Assembly: GCA_029964075.1 (NCBI GenBank)
Contig: CM057149.1
Location: forward strand, 15,886,197 to 15,950,196
From: Patiria pectinifera
Taxonomy: Eukaryota > Echinodermata > Asteroidea > Valvatida > Asterinidae
Direction of reading: 5' to 3'
DNA: 64,000 nt
Within the stretch, counting starts at the first letter, position 1, and each line of letters opens with the position of its first letter. The notes under the pieces were generated by a model. The model was given only the letters and a program-made list of their open reading frames with translations, was not told the DNA's origin and made no database searches. The position numbers and the translations under genes were made by a program. Positions 10,700 to 21,406 of this stretch are shown in pieces.

Positions 10700-12580
10700 G
10701 ACAACTAGTAGAGCGCCCTCTTATTTGTGATTTTTTGACGACTGATGACGATATGGTCACGTCACCATGGTCACGTGGATAATGTATGCAGAGCTGCATG
10801 GTGTATCACGTGGATATGTATACAAGCCACGTTCCGGCCGGGTCTAGGTGTATCCATGGTGTATCGTGGCCCAGGACGGGTGTACCCCACATTAATGTGG
10901 CTCAAATACTCCACTTTTTGGGTGTTGTTAACTATACTGGGATGCTATGGGGGGCATGTGTTTCACGAAAAGTTGACAAAATTGAGGTAAAGTCATCACG
11001 ACATGAATATGATTGATGGGATCTTTGTGTTAACATCTTTTTATTGGAAGATATACACAAACTCACAGACTCACAGAGTGGTGTTTTGTAGGTCAAAAAA
11101 TAGTGAATGAAAAGAAATCGGAGTACTAGTGTAAGCATGGAGCTATAAAAGTGAAAATGTTCGGAGTATATGACCTGAGGCTGTCATGGCTGTTATAAGT
11201 GCAATCTTTTGGATGAACTGACTGACTTACATTTCCTGCATAATGATCTATGTTTCCTACTTCCATGTTGCATGCATGTTTGCTATGAACTGACATGATC
11301 TATTTTGAATTGGATGATGTAGTCAGTGAAAATTTATTAATTGAAATTTCATGGAAGTGATTTTGTTCAACATCTTTTCTCCAGATAGTTTGATCGCATT
11401 GTGTTATCTTTGAGGAATGTGGTTACTTGGTAGGCCCTTGTCTTTTGTGGCATTTCAGTTGACTCAATATGGTTACAGCGGCATACAACTGTATTGAAAT
11501 GCCCCAAAGAGTATAATGTGACTACAAAGTGGGCAGTATTGTTAAAGCAGTCTATGTTAATTATTAATTTTGTGGGTTGCTGTGGTCAATTTAAACATAT
11601 ATGATGTGTTGCATTAGATGATCAATTTACAAAGTGGTGTATTAAATTCTTTGGTACATCATTTGTCAGACGTCAGACCCCTATGCTTATTGACTTTCAA
11701 CATTTAGAAATAGGATGACAACTAAAGTGTTACTACTGCCATGGTATTTTTCACAAATTAAGGATTGACTATAAACAAAATAAAAGTGCCCTTTACAAAT
11801 ACAATAAAGTATTTACAATCTAAGCTCCTTTAGCATGATGTCAAAAGTCTGAAGATCTGTATGTTGTGTAAAGTGTGGCATGATCGCGTACGGATTCAGA
11901 TGTGTATGCTGTATGCATTTTTCAACCTGCTTGTGTGCGACACATGTTTGCATGTGATATTTACATGCAAGTGCATGTGATCATGTGGAAGATAACATCA
12001 ATACATAACTATGGTGGGGGAGGGTTGTGTATGCCCTCCACAGACAGATGTTCACGAGTCCTGAGTATGTTCTGGTACAAAATGGTTGAACAATACATAT
12101 ATGATTTGTATTCAGTACTTTCACCTCCTTTTCAAAAATGTACATACTCCTGAATCCCACATCGCCCTCCCCCCCAAGAGTGTGACTGTACATAATGTAG
12201 TTAAGTCACTTGAAAAAGGCAAATGTCTTTTGATTCTAGTTGATCATGTGTCTTTTAAAATCTTGAGTATTACACAAATCTGCATGTTGTGCAAGACAAA
12301 AGGCAATTTTGTGAAGAATTGTATTGCGGTTGTTACACACTAGTTGTTACCCTGTATGCATACTTCATTTACAAATGTATTTTTCTTCTTATTTTGTTTT
12401 CAGAAATGAAGAGTGTCGTGACACCATCCAAGACATCAAGTTCCTTCTGGTCTGTTTTTGTGCAGTTCGTCCAGTGTGTCTGTCCCATTAACCCTGCCCT
12501 GTCATCTCATTTCATTCCTTAGTGTGTTCAGTTCATTCCACATTCACTCCATCATTTCATCTCCTAAATATCATATGAAT
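10700..12580. other. Noncoding stretch, nothing recognised
   Basis: Several ORFs of 70-85 codons occur on both strands without domains or clean splice context. A loosely repeated CCATGGT...CACGTGG pattern occurs at 10,765-10,870. A plausible 3' splice site (TTTTGTTTTCAG) at about 12,402 precedes a short open stretch, possibly an upstream exon of the element gene beginning at 13,304; this is weak. Confidence 0.35.
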
Positions 12581-12662
12581 AAAAGTTGTTACATGTGAGC
12601 TGAAGTTGTTATATGTGAGCTGAAGTTGTTATATGTGAGCTGAAGTTGTTTTTTGTGAGCTA
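12580..12662. repeat. 20-bp tandem repeat (about 4 copies)
   Basis: The unit GCTGAAGTTGTTATATGTGA occurs about four times with small changes. Its GCTGAAGTTG core is shared with the following 38-bp repeat, so one may derive from the other. Confidence 0.8.
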
Positions 12663-12703
12663 AACGTGTTCTGTGTAAAAGATGTTTTGTTCTAAAGTTA
12701 CAT

Positions 12704-13140
12704 AGCTGAAGTTGATTGCCAATTCAAAGGCAAAGATTACATGCTGAAGTTGATTGCCAATTCAAAGGCAAAGATTACTTGCTGAAGTTGATTGCGAATT
12801 CAAAGGCAAAGATTACTTGCTGAAGTTGATTGCCAATTCAAAGACAAAGATTACTTGCTGAAGTTGATTGCGAATTCAAAGGCAAAGATTACTTGCTGAA
12901 GTTGATTGCCAATTCAAAGGCAGAGATAACTTGCTGAAGTTGATTGCCAATTCTAAGGCAAAGATTACTTGCTGAAGTTGATTGCCAGATCAAAGGCAAA
13001 GATTACTTGCTGAAGTTGATTGCGAATTCAAAGGCAAAGATTACTTGCTGAAGTTGATTGCGAATTCAAACGCAAAGATTACTTGCTGAAGTTGATTGCC
13101 AAGTCAAAGGCAACGATTACTTGCTGAAGCTGATTGTCAA
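12704..13140. repeat. 38-bp tandem repeat (about 11 copies)
   Basis: The unit starts GCTGAAGTTGATTGCCAATT and continues with CAAAGGCAAAGATTACTT. About 11 copies with scattered substitutions lie directly upstream of the PHD/protease ORF. Since 38 is not a multiple of three, the array is not a coding repeat. It could be a subterminal repeat of the adjacent element. Confidence 0.85.
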
Positions 13141-13303
13141 TATGTTGCCAAAGATGACAAAGTTGAAGTCAGTTAATGTTTTCAAGGTAAACTCAAGATT
13201 TATATCAGGGGATGTGTGGAAACCAAATTTCCAACAAGAATCAAAGTGTTGGCAAAATGCAATCCCATTGTGTATCATTGAGTTCATACAAGAACGTACA
13301 TGA

Positions 13304-15172
13304 ATGCTTGAGCCTAATGCTGTACATGTGTGTGAATCAGAACCTGTGTTCATGTTTGTTCCTGTGGCAGATGCTGAAAGACATGTGAATCGATGGAAGA
13401 AGTGGAGAATCAACAAAATGAACAAAAAGAGATTGAAACAGCAGAAAGCAGTGCGAAGGTTGAAGGCCAGTGGGCAAACATGCTGCAGAAGACAACAGGT
13501 ATTGGATTGTGTTGTAGAGTATATCAAAGAGACAAAGAGGGTGTCAAAACCGAACAGAAAGATAATCAGAAGATGTGAACGAAGACAAGCATTGCATAGG
13601 TTGAGGAATGGCAAGGTCATTGAACAGCGTGTGAGTAAGGAAGAGAGGAGGAACCATGAGAAAACACAAAAGAGTATGCAGAGTCACACAAAAAGAAGTC
13701 TGTCTTATGTTATCAAGAAAATGAAAAATAAAGAGCAAAGCCAAAAAAGGAAGTTGATCAAACATAAGAATGAACAGGTCTTGTTGAAGAGAAGTAAATG
13801 TTCAGATGGACTAAATGGGAATATAGGAAGGAAACTTCACAAGAGATGTAGTGTTGAGAAGTCAGCAGTTACGGATGTGAATCGTTCTATAAACGAATTA
13901 CAAGTCAAGCAATGTTGGTTGTGTGATCAAGTGGCTAGTGAACACGATCAAGTTGTGAAATGTGATACTTGTAAAATCTACTATCATGTCAATTGTATGG
14001 GATTTGCAAACATTCAGTCTGTGCTTGCAAGCAAATCCGTAGCATGGCTGTGACTAAAATGTGGGAGGTGTACCTACAATGACTCTTTGTTGTATGATCT
14101 TGGCATTCCAACAGATGAGAACAAATTTGAGATGCCATCATCTGAAGTGTACATGGAGGAAGCAGCTGTTGAGTCATGCACTGAATGTGTTTCTAGCACG
14201 CAAGAGCACATTGAAGTTTCAACTGTACATGGAAATAAAGGTGAGGAACAGGCAGGCAATGACAAAATTGAGCATGTAGATCACATGGACTGCAAACATG
14301 CATGTTTAAATACAGGTGAAAGATGTTGCATTGTTCAGCAGACTGGAGGTTATTTTTTACGCAGCAAGAAAAGTAATGCTGAGATTAGTTGTAGTAGTGG
14401 AAAGGATAAGAATGAGGAAAATCAAGACAATGTACAGAGGACAAGAGGTCAGTCTGCAAGGAAAAGTAGAGATGTTAATGGCAAAAGTAGAAGGAAAGAG
14501 CGAGTGTTCATACAGAATGAAAAGAACAGTGTTGAGAAAATTAAGTCCAAAAGAAAAGCTGGAGACAACATGGAAGATTTAGCACAAGATTGTGACAAGA
14601 AAAAACTCAGAGCCAAAATACATGTATGTACATGTAGTAGTAAACACAGTTGCTCTTGTAAAGACAATCAACAGATTAATGAGACTAAAGAAATCAGATG
14701 TATTCAAGGTAGCTTCCATCAAGGTGATCTCAGATTTGCGGAACTGGCTGGAAGACAATGTGTTTGTATGAGCCTGTGTGGAATCCTCTATAGCCGAATT
14801 AAGCCGTTAAATATGTGGAGTTGCAAAGACGTTGATTTTGTGTTGAATACTGGGAATGAATTGTACAGTTGTTTGTCTTGTAGCTCTACAATGATGAATG
14901 AATACTTGTTTATCAGTGAGTTGCCTGATAAGATCGATGCATTTGGTAAATGTTTCCACATGAAGATTGCTGAATCTGTTTCTGGCACTTTTGCAAAAGA
15001 AGGACATCTGACTGAGTTCAATATGATTCCGTTGAGTAGGGCAGTAGAGCAGACAATTCAGAAATACTGTGCCTGTTTCATTTACTCATTTAATTACTCA
15101 TTTACTCATTTCGTTACTCATTTACTCATTTCGTTACCCATTTACTCATTTGCTACTCATTTGATTAAATGA
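13304..15172 (+). pseudogene. Helitron-like element protein fragment: basic region, PHD finger, cysteine-protease-like domain
   Basis: One frame is open for about 621 codons, interrupted only by TGA at 14,051-14,053. The first ~190 residues are very Lys/Arg-rich. Then comes a PHD-type zinc finger: CWLC, CDTC, HVNC and, just after the TGA, CGRC. A Ser/Lys-rich linker follows, then a segment with FHQGDLRF, GRQCVCMSL and a DVDFVLNTG...LY block. This last segment resembles the peptidase C76/OTU-like cysteine protease that I recall in N-terminal parts of large eukaryotic transposon polyproteins; Cys in GRQC would be the nucleophile. The frame then runs into a minisatellite at about 15,075, so no Rep/helicase part is present. 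The TGA falls within the zinc finger between the conserved Trp and the last CxxC pair, consistent with CGA-to-TGA decay. The ATG at 13,304 directly follows a TGA, which makes it a natural start. Assignment to Helitron-like elements is moderate. Confidence 0.55.
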
Positions 15173-15450
15173 TGAGTAGTGATGAGTAACGAAATGAGTA
15201 AATGAGTAACAAAATGAGTAACCCAATGAGTGAATGAGTAACCAAATGAGTAACCAAATGAGTGAATGAGTAACCAAATGAGTAACCAAATGAGAGAATG
15301 AGTAACAAAATGAGTGAATGAGTAACAAAATGAGTGAATGAGTAGCAAATAAGTAGCAAGTGAGTAAATGAGTAATCAAATGAGTAGCAAATGAGTGAAT
15401 GGGTAACGAAATGAGTAAATGAGTATGGAATTGAGTAACGAAATGTGTAG
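15075..15450. repeat. Palindromic ATGAGTAAC minisatellite
   Basis: Short words ATGAGTAACAAA, ATGAGTGA and ATGAGTAA alternate for about 280 bp from 15,172. The preceding 95 bp (15,075-15,168) are the same words in reverse complement (TTACTCATTT). The whole can fold into one large hairpin centred near 15,168. It truncates the upstream ORF. Confidence 0.85.
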
Positions 15451-15512
15451 ATATATATTACATGATTTCATCCGTTCCTTACCATTAGGAGATTAACCTT
15501 CAAAGCTTCAAC

Positions 15513-16144
15513 ATGAATACTATTTCTGCAGTCAAACCCTATGCTTGTCACAGGTGTGACAAACGCTTTGGACGGAGATATAACCTCTTGAGACATACCG
15601 AAAATGCACATGCTGAAGATGAATCCGACATAGGCGAAGTTCAGGTGGATAATTCTGAACCTGAATTTAAAAGCAGTAGATTTGAAGATCCGGAAATGAA
15701 AACTATGAAATTGAATCTACGTATGATGAAGACGAAGATCTTGAGGAAAATGATTCCGAATCCGTCACGGAGGTGGAAGATGACGAATCATCTGATGAAG
15801 ATGAATCTAGTTCTGATTTGGAAGACAATGCAGCCGATTTAGACTGGTTTAAAGAGGCCATAGAAGCCACCAATGAGATATGGAGTGAAAAACATGAAAA
15901 GACCTTGTGGGCAGTCAAGCGAATCTTTTTCAACAAATACAAAGATTTTTTGTCAAGTTACATACATATGAAAGATAATGATACTCATCAAGAAATTGTG
16001 GACGAGATCGAAGACAGAGTCAATCATTCCGGTATTCTACTGCCCACGGCTGTCAGGAGGGTCATATCTAAACACAAGGCCAAATTCGACGGCCTGTTCC
16101 ATCAAGATGAAGATGACGTTAACGAGGAAGACAGTGACGATTAA
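15513..16144 (+). CDS. C2H2 zinc-finger plus acidic/helical protein, frame change in the middle
   Basis: From ATG at 15,513 the frame encodes a single C2H2 finger near residues 8-37, with the pattern C-x2-C-x12-H-x4-H (CHRCDKRF...LLRHTENAH), then acidic sequence. Between about 15,690 and 15,770 the coding-like signal moves to another frame. There it continues with a strongly acidic Asp/Glu/Ser stretch, then an ordered-looking helical region (DWFKEAIEATNEIW ... KYKDFL ... AVRRVISKHKAKF), ending in an acidic tail at TAA 16,142. AATAAA signals occur at 16,208 and 16,246. The frame change is a one-base indel, an unrecognised small intron or a sequencing error. I do not recognise the family; proteins with one finger and an acidic/helical tail occur in large DNA transposons, so it may be element-borne. 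Confidence 0.5.
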
Positions 16145-16337
16145 AGACTAGTCAACGTTACATTAAGATCACTGATGATTTAGTTGCAAAGAATACATTT
16201 TTAAAAAAATAAAAAAACACGAGTGTTTAAATGAGAAATGACGTCAATAAAGCAATAATGTTATCATGTATACATTTTCTGCAGTTGTATTTTTCTTTGT
16301 TGGTGTTGTCTTACAGTTAAACAATCGGGAAAGCCCT

Positions 16338-16636
16338 ACTGTCAACAAGGGCGGATCCAGAACACAATTTTTTTGGGGGGGACCCAAAAAAATACGGCGT
16401 GGGGTTCGGGGCTCGCTTAAGGGCCCCGAAAAAAATTTGGATTCTAGATGCTCTGTGGTGTGATCTGAGGCAATTTCTGACCACTTTAACCAATGTTTTT
16501 TTGAGGAAAAGATGTTGGTGTACTCATTGCCAGCCTTTATTGCGAAGTCACATAAAAAAAAATGGTTTCATTTTTTTGGGGTGGGGCATGGCCCGCTTTG
16601 GCCCCCCCCCCCCCTGGATCCGCCCTTGACTGTCAA
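16338..16636. mobile_element. hAT-type MITE with perfect TIRs and 8-bp target duplication
   Basis: The element spans 16,346-16,628 (283 bp) with perfect 15-bp ends CAAGGGCGGATCCAG and complement. It is flanked by an exact 8-bp duplication ACTGTCAA at 16,338-16,345 and 16,629-16,636, diagnostic of hAT-superfamily transposition. The interior has G and C runs near the ends and no ORF of its own. A family member lies at 41,737-42,042. Confidence 0.9.
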
Positions 16637-16830
16637 GCAGTCATATAATTAGTGTTTGGACACGCCCTGTCAATAATCCCCGAAATGTTTACGGTCTTTA
16701 ATGCTTCATGTATGGCTTTATCACGCACCGTGTCCAACTTTGGGACCTTGTTGGGGCTAAAAAGGTTAGTTGCCTTATGACACTCTAAATCCTCAATATA
16801 AAATAGAAGTAAATACCATTGCTTTAACAC
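16633..16830 (-). pseudogene. Unknown ORF fragment on the minus strand
   Basis: A 65-codon frame with normal-looking amino-acid composition (ECHKATNLF, VPKLDTVRDKAIHEAL, VNISGIIDRACPN). It converges on the zinc-finger ORF and starts within the MITE's right target duplication region. It might be a remnant of a larger gene. I do not recognise it and no splice context is convincing. Confidence 0.25.
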
Positions 16831-16849
16831 AAAAAGACCTAGTTACATA

Positions 16850-17370
16850 TATCTTTGATTTTGTAAACAAGTCCGGCACGGTCGTACAACTAGGGTTCGG
16901 TGCATTCCAGTACAGACAACGGTAAAGGGGTATTAAGGCTTGAAATCATGTTTAGTCAGTCAACTTCATTGACTTCTTACACGTACAGATTTTTGAAACT
17001 CCCGCACATGCCGCGCGCTGCCATTGTCTGAGGGAGCCTGTGGTCACTACTGTTGCGCAACTCCTGGCACGCGATATTTAGAACGCTCAATAATCCATCC
17101 CCCGCTGTACATGCAGGTAGGTTAAGTCGGTGAAAGATAATCGATATAATGAACACGTCTTGAAAGCATTACGTCTTTATGGATTAGAGAAACGGCGCTA
17201 TCTGATCGGACGGTGTAAATATACAATGTGTAGGATGCAGTCAGTCCCTTAATACAGATGTACGTGTACATACTGTACACACCGTACCGAGTGAGCCGAC
17301 GCTGAAAGCTTGTATTTTCTACGACCACCGCACACAGATATACGTACATAGATGATTCTGGTGGTAATGT
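16850..17370. other. Noncoding stretch, nothing recognised
   Basis: Mixed composition with a GC-richer part at 17,000-17,060. No coding, tRNA or repeat signature could be supported. Confidence 0.35.
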
Positions 17371-17531
17371 GGAAGAATATTGTTCAATTGGTATTGCACC
17401 TGGATAACATACACGATATGACAAGGCAAGTATCGGTGGAGAAGCACGGAGATATTTATTTGCTCCATGATCGGTGCGGTCATCGAGGGGTGATCGACCA
17501 TCGGTCTCCGTATAGAACGCATGGATTCATT
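17370..17531. repeat. Inverted relative of 6,416-6,558
   Basis: ATTTGCTCCATGATCGGTGC and the following GGGGTGATCGACCATCGGTC are the reverse complement of the sequence just before minisatellite array 1, with a few substitutions. Here no minisatellite adjoins it. Confidence 0.5.
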
Positions 17532-17853
17532 AGCTCTCTGATCTATTATTAACACAATTCCTCCCTGGTTAAACAATCATCGGACTATACCGTGCAAGTA
17601 CGCTGTTCACCGGTGAGTGTTTGTTTACTACAAATACATAAATTAATTTTTTCAAACTTTTTTAAAACTCGACCAGAAGAAACTCTTGCATGTTTGTACA
17701 CGTACACGAACTTGTCCGTGTGGATTGCACAATGGACTCCCGGGGTGAGTCATTCGCAACAAATCTTAAGGGTTATTCCATTCTAGACGATGTTCGCCGT
17801 ACTCGATAAAAAAATTACTAAAAGATAAATTCTTCAATTAGACAATCATAATT

Positions 17854-17880
17854 GTTTCTTTCTTTCTTTCTTTCTTTTTT
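17854..17880. repeat. (TTTC)n microsatellite
   Basis: Six uninterrupted TTTC-type units followed by a T run and a G-rich stretch. No gene is seen between here and 18,300. Confidence 0.8.
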
Positions 17881-18299
17881 GGAAGGGGGAAGGGTAATGG
17901 TTTACTGCAGCAAAAAAAATTGTAAGCGTTATGATCAATACCTCAAAATCGACAGGCATTCAATAATCGTTCAATCGTGGCATTTTTATATTCGTGTCGT
18001 TTCCACTCTATAAGCGCGTTAAAACATTGCCCCCATTCACAAAATGTGTTTTCCTCTACATGTCTATACATAGCGGCTCTTGATAGACCGAGAATCATCA
18101 TTAACTTCTTCCAAGGTCGTTCGCACTCTCCATTTGTACCAGAGTAAAAACATTTTTTTCACAAGATTTCCAGCGAGTTGGCTTAATTGGCGCTCTGTTG
18201 GTGTAGCCTGCATTTTGTTTTTATTATTCACTGCTAGCACACTGCTTTGAATGAATGCAAATGATAGTCTTGGTCATTTCAAACGTTTGACATTCATCT

Positions 18300-18545
18300 T
18301 TGTCCGATAATCCGGCTCAAGTCTTCTTCTGCCCTCTACTCCAGTTCAAGTCTCCCTTTGTCCGCTATTCCAGTTCAGGTCTTCCTCTGTCCGCTATTCC
18401 ATCTAGAGGGGTGGGCTGCCCCCCTTTGTCCAATATTCCAGTTCATGTTTCCCCCCTTGTCCACTATTCCAGTTCCAGTCTTCCTCTGTCCAATATTCCA
18501 TCTAGGGGATGGGTCCCCCCCCCCCCTTTGTCCAATACATTTTTT
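18300..18545. repeat. Degenerate ~30-bp tandem repeat
   Basis: Units resembling TTGTCCGCTATTCCAGTTCA followed by GTCTTCCTC repeat six or seven times with growing divergence and C-run insertions. The predicted peptides on either strand are by-products of the repeat. Confidence 0.7.
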
Positions 18546-18559
18546 AGACCAATCCCTTG

Positions 18560-18970
18560 TCCGGTAAAACTTACATACGCCCATGCGCTCTTTTATTATG
18601 CTAACATCATCCATCGATATGCTAATTGGTTTTATTGATATGCAAATCAGTCTATTGTCTTTGTGCATTATGCATAAAATTCTTTTGTCTTGTCCGATGA
18701 AGACCCAACACACGACTCCCCTAGATTGTGGCGCATTATAACGAACCTGACGTTCTGCTTTCTCGATGGCTTTTCTCAGACGAGACTTCGAAATGTTGAG
18801 CTTTGATCTTATGCTCGATAGTGATCGATTTAATCTATGGTTTTGGATTTGGCGATCACGTATATCATGACGAATTGCGTCGATCTTTACTACGTTTTTC
18901 GAAACCTGCTTTAACACTTTTTGAAGGGTTGAAAACGATGGAGTTTCTTCACTCAGTACACGTCTACCTT
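18560..18970 (-). pseudogene. Basic, coiled-coil-like ORF fragment on the minus strand
   Basis: Reading leftwards from about 18,970, a frame encodes a Lys/Arg/Ile/Ser-rich helical stretch (RVLSEETPSFSTLQKVLKQV, then RHDIRDRQIQNH and RSKLNISKSRLRKAIEKAER). It runs on past 18,700 and finally into the tandem repeat. The first ~80 residues have heptad-like spacing and look like real coding sequence; the rest does not. It may be an exon or a piece of a transposon ORF. No family is recognised. Confidence 0.3.
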
Positions 18971-19229
18971 TGCAGTAATTTCTCTTTATTTTAGTTTAAG
19001 TAGCGAGAATATCCTCCACAGCAGCCATTCCCTAACGAGGTATCGCTGCTATGAAGGGTGGAAACAGCGTCACTCTCATATTGGGGGGCCTAGGGCTTGG
19101 TGCGGTTAAGTACTGCTAGAAACTTGTCATCTTCCACTCACGCGAGAACAACGCAAGATAAGAGCGTGTTTAGTTTATTGGGAAAAACATGGGGGGGCGG
19201 GTGCGGGTATTTACCCCCCCCCCTCCCCG

Positions 19230-19545
19230 CTCGTATATTGTTGGGACTGCCCTATTTTATTCAAATGCCCCTTTTCACCAGCGTTTACCCCCACCCACCC
19301 CCAATTAATTTGAAACAGCGTTTATTTTGTAGCAAGTGCCCTTTTTGAAAAGTTTTTTTTTGTCTTACAAAAAGAATGAAGGTAGTGGCCTTTTTGTGTC
19401 AGCGGCTGTTACGGCTTGGTTAAAATTTTGTTAAAATCCCCCTTATGCGCCATATATTTTCTGTAGTGGGTGCATAATCGTCCGTTTTGAGAAGCGCCTC
19501 ATCTCAACATGGTACCAGCCCCACTCCTTTCCCCATCCCCCCAAT
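19230..19545. repeat. Dispersed repeat related to 60,380-60,620 and 63,480-63,700
   Basis: Shared phrases are TATTCAAATGCCCCTTTTC-like words, GCGCCATA followed by GTGCATAATCG, and ATGGTACCAGCCCC with C runs. The same order appears in both copies of the 3.1-kb repeat at the right end of the window. No coding capacity is seen. Confidence 0.5.
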
Positions 19546-19908
19546 AAAGTCCGAATTTCATTACGTTTGAATTCATTTCTGTTTTTCTAATTTTATATTT
19601 TTTTCTCATGTTTTTAAGAGAAGTTCAGTCTCAAACGCCATTTAACGTAAAACCCCATGCGGATATATTGGGGGGGGGGGGGGGAAATCGCGGCCGGCCC
19701 GGCCTACCACATTTCCACATTACGCGGAAAATGCCCAGTCTTTTCATTTTACGGTAAGACAGTGTAACAAAGGAAGTCGGGACCACAACCCACCTTCCAC
19801 ACCATATTTATATTTTTGAAGGGCAAGTCTAAATTTAGAAAAGAAAAAAAAAGAATCCCGAGGTGGACTTTTTTGTCGGCCTCAACCTCTGCCATTTCTG
19901 GAGACAGA

Positions 19909-20400
19909 GGAGTTAGAGTGATTTCAAGTTGGTACTTGGTTTAAATTTGTTCATTTGGCATCGCTGGTTGCGTTGCGCCGACGTAAGGATAAACCAAAGG
20001 CGTTTATTGACGTCAGAACAAGTCTATGCCAGCTTGTCGATTCATTTAGCACAAAATAGCTACACGCACCAGGAAACAAATCACAATAGACCAACTCTGC
20101 GATTCATTTACCATTCTTGGTAATATTTTCGTGATAGAACTACTGTATCGAAACCATGGAAACCATCAAAACAATATTTATATTACTGTAAAATTAACAG
20201 AGAGGTAATAACTGAAATCATACGAAGCGAGTCGCCGTAATAAAGGCCCAGCCTTCTTCTTCTTCAGTGTTTATCCGGGGAATTCAGACAGTGGGCGCTG
20301 GGCGGTACGTATCTCCGTTGCGAATTCAAGACAGTGAATAGTGCTAGATCTCTGCCGAACGAAAGCGGATTCAACCCGAGGAGGACTCGCTGGATTCTCG
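19909..20400 (+). promoter_or_regulatory. Promoter plus noncoding leader exon block (first copy)
   Basis: This block is conserved at 37,693-38,204 and 54,652-55,162, always upstream of, or in position for, a lectin gene. It starts at GAGTTAGAGTGAT, passes TTGCGTTGCGCCGAC and TTCAGTGTTTATCCGGGG, and ends CGCTGGATTCTCG directly before GTGAGTCAAAG, a strong 5' splice donor. No ATG-initiated frame continues through it. I infer a core promoter followed by a 5'-UTR exon with the donor at 20,401. No clear TATA box is present; a TGACGTCA site at about 19,999 is specific to this copy. It could serve the leader exon at 21,407 and/or copy A. Confidence 0.55.
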
Positions 20401-21406
20401 GTGAGTCAAAGAGGCTTTTATTCTGTCAGTCACTTTTGGTAAAGGCTGCTGATCAATTCCATAATTATTCTTATTAATTATAATTAACACATATTCCATT
20501 ATTATTTTGCAGGGTCTGATGGCAATCACATGTGATGAAGGAACTAACACCTTTTATAATGTATTTATTTCCGGGCAATAATGAAAACCACGACTGTGCA
20601 CAGACCACGGTCTACACACAATTGAATTTAATTGTGTTTTACCTCACTGAAATCACATCACCAGATTATGGCTAAATTAGCTCCTAAGTTGAGCAAAATT
20701 TGATAATGGTGCAGTTGGGTTGTTTTTAATCGAAATGATATAATTGTTTTATAGGTAAGGATCAGTTGATTTTGTTCTTATATATAACCCCAGACAAAAT
20801 CCAAAGAAGATTGTTTAAAACCTAACCTGTTGAGCTGTCATCTCGGTGGATATTACGCTGTACTAGAAAACAGTGAAAAACATGCACAGCCTTTTGATCA
20901 CGAAACAAGATTCCTTCTAAACAACTCATTATTTCGTTGGTAATCAGCTACATTTCATGATTTCTTCTAAATGACAGCAAGCTGGAATAATTTCACGGAG
21001 TGTTTAGTTCCGGTACGACCTTTAATTCTAGTCATTTGTTTGATAATAATTTGGTAGGATCCATAAACAGGCTTTTGGATTTGTCACATTTTTGAAATGT
21101 GTCATTGAAGTAGCGTTTTGATTAAAAACAAATAATAAATACGTTGATCATATTGAAGGTAATGAGCATGGTGGTTTTTTCGAGAAAATATGGTTTTGGG
21201 GAAAATCTAGGTTCTCAGAATAACAACGATAGCTGCATAATTATGTAGGTTTTCCCGGCCAATTTCATTATATATTGGTTATAATGACTGACGACTCCGA
21301 AGTAATTTCGGAAGATGGATAAATGATGCATTTATAATGTTTTGTTTGGTTGTCATGGTTACGGGGCATCACTGAATATCATTAACGGAACCTTCCCTTT
21401 TTACAG

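Noticed and set aside
13117-13620. 167-codon ORF on the minus strand
   Set aside because: It is antisense to the Lys/Arg-rich element ORF; the hydrophobic composition is the mirror of AAG/AGA-rich coding sequence.
14051-14053. TGA as a selenocysteine codon in the PHD finger
   Set aside because: The position is not a conserved Cys of the finger, no SECIS-like element was seen, and CGA-to-TGA decay in a transposon remnant is simpler.
15146-15379. Minus-strand ORFs of 63-77 codons with THSFCYSF-type repeats
   Set aside because: Translations of the ATGAGTAAC minisatellite.
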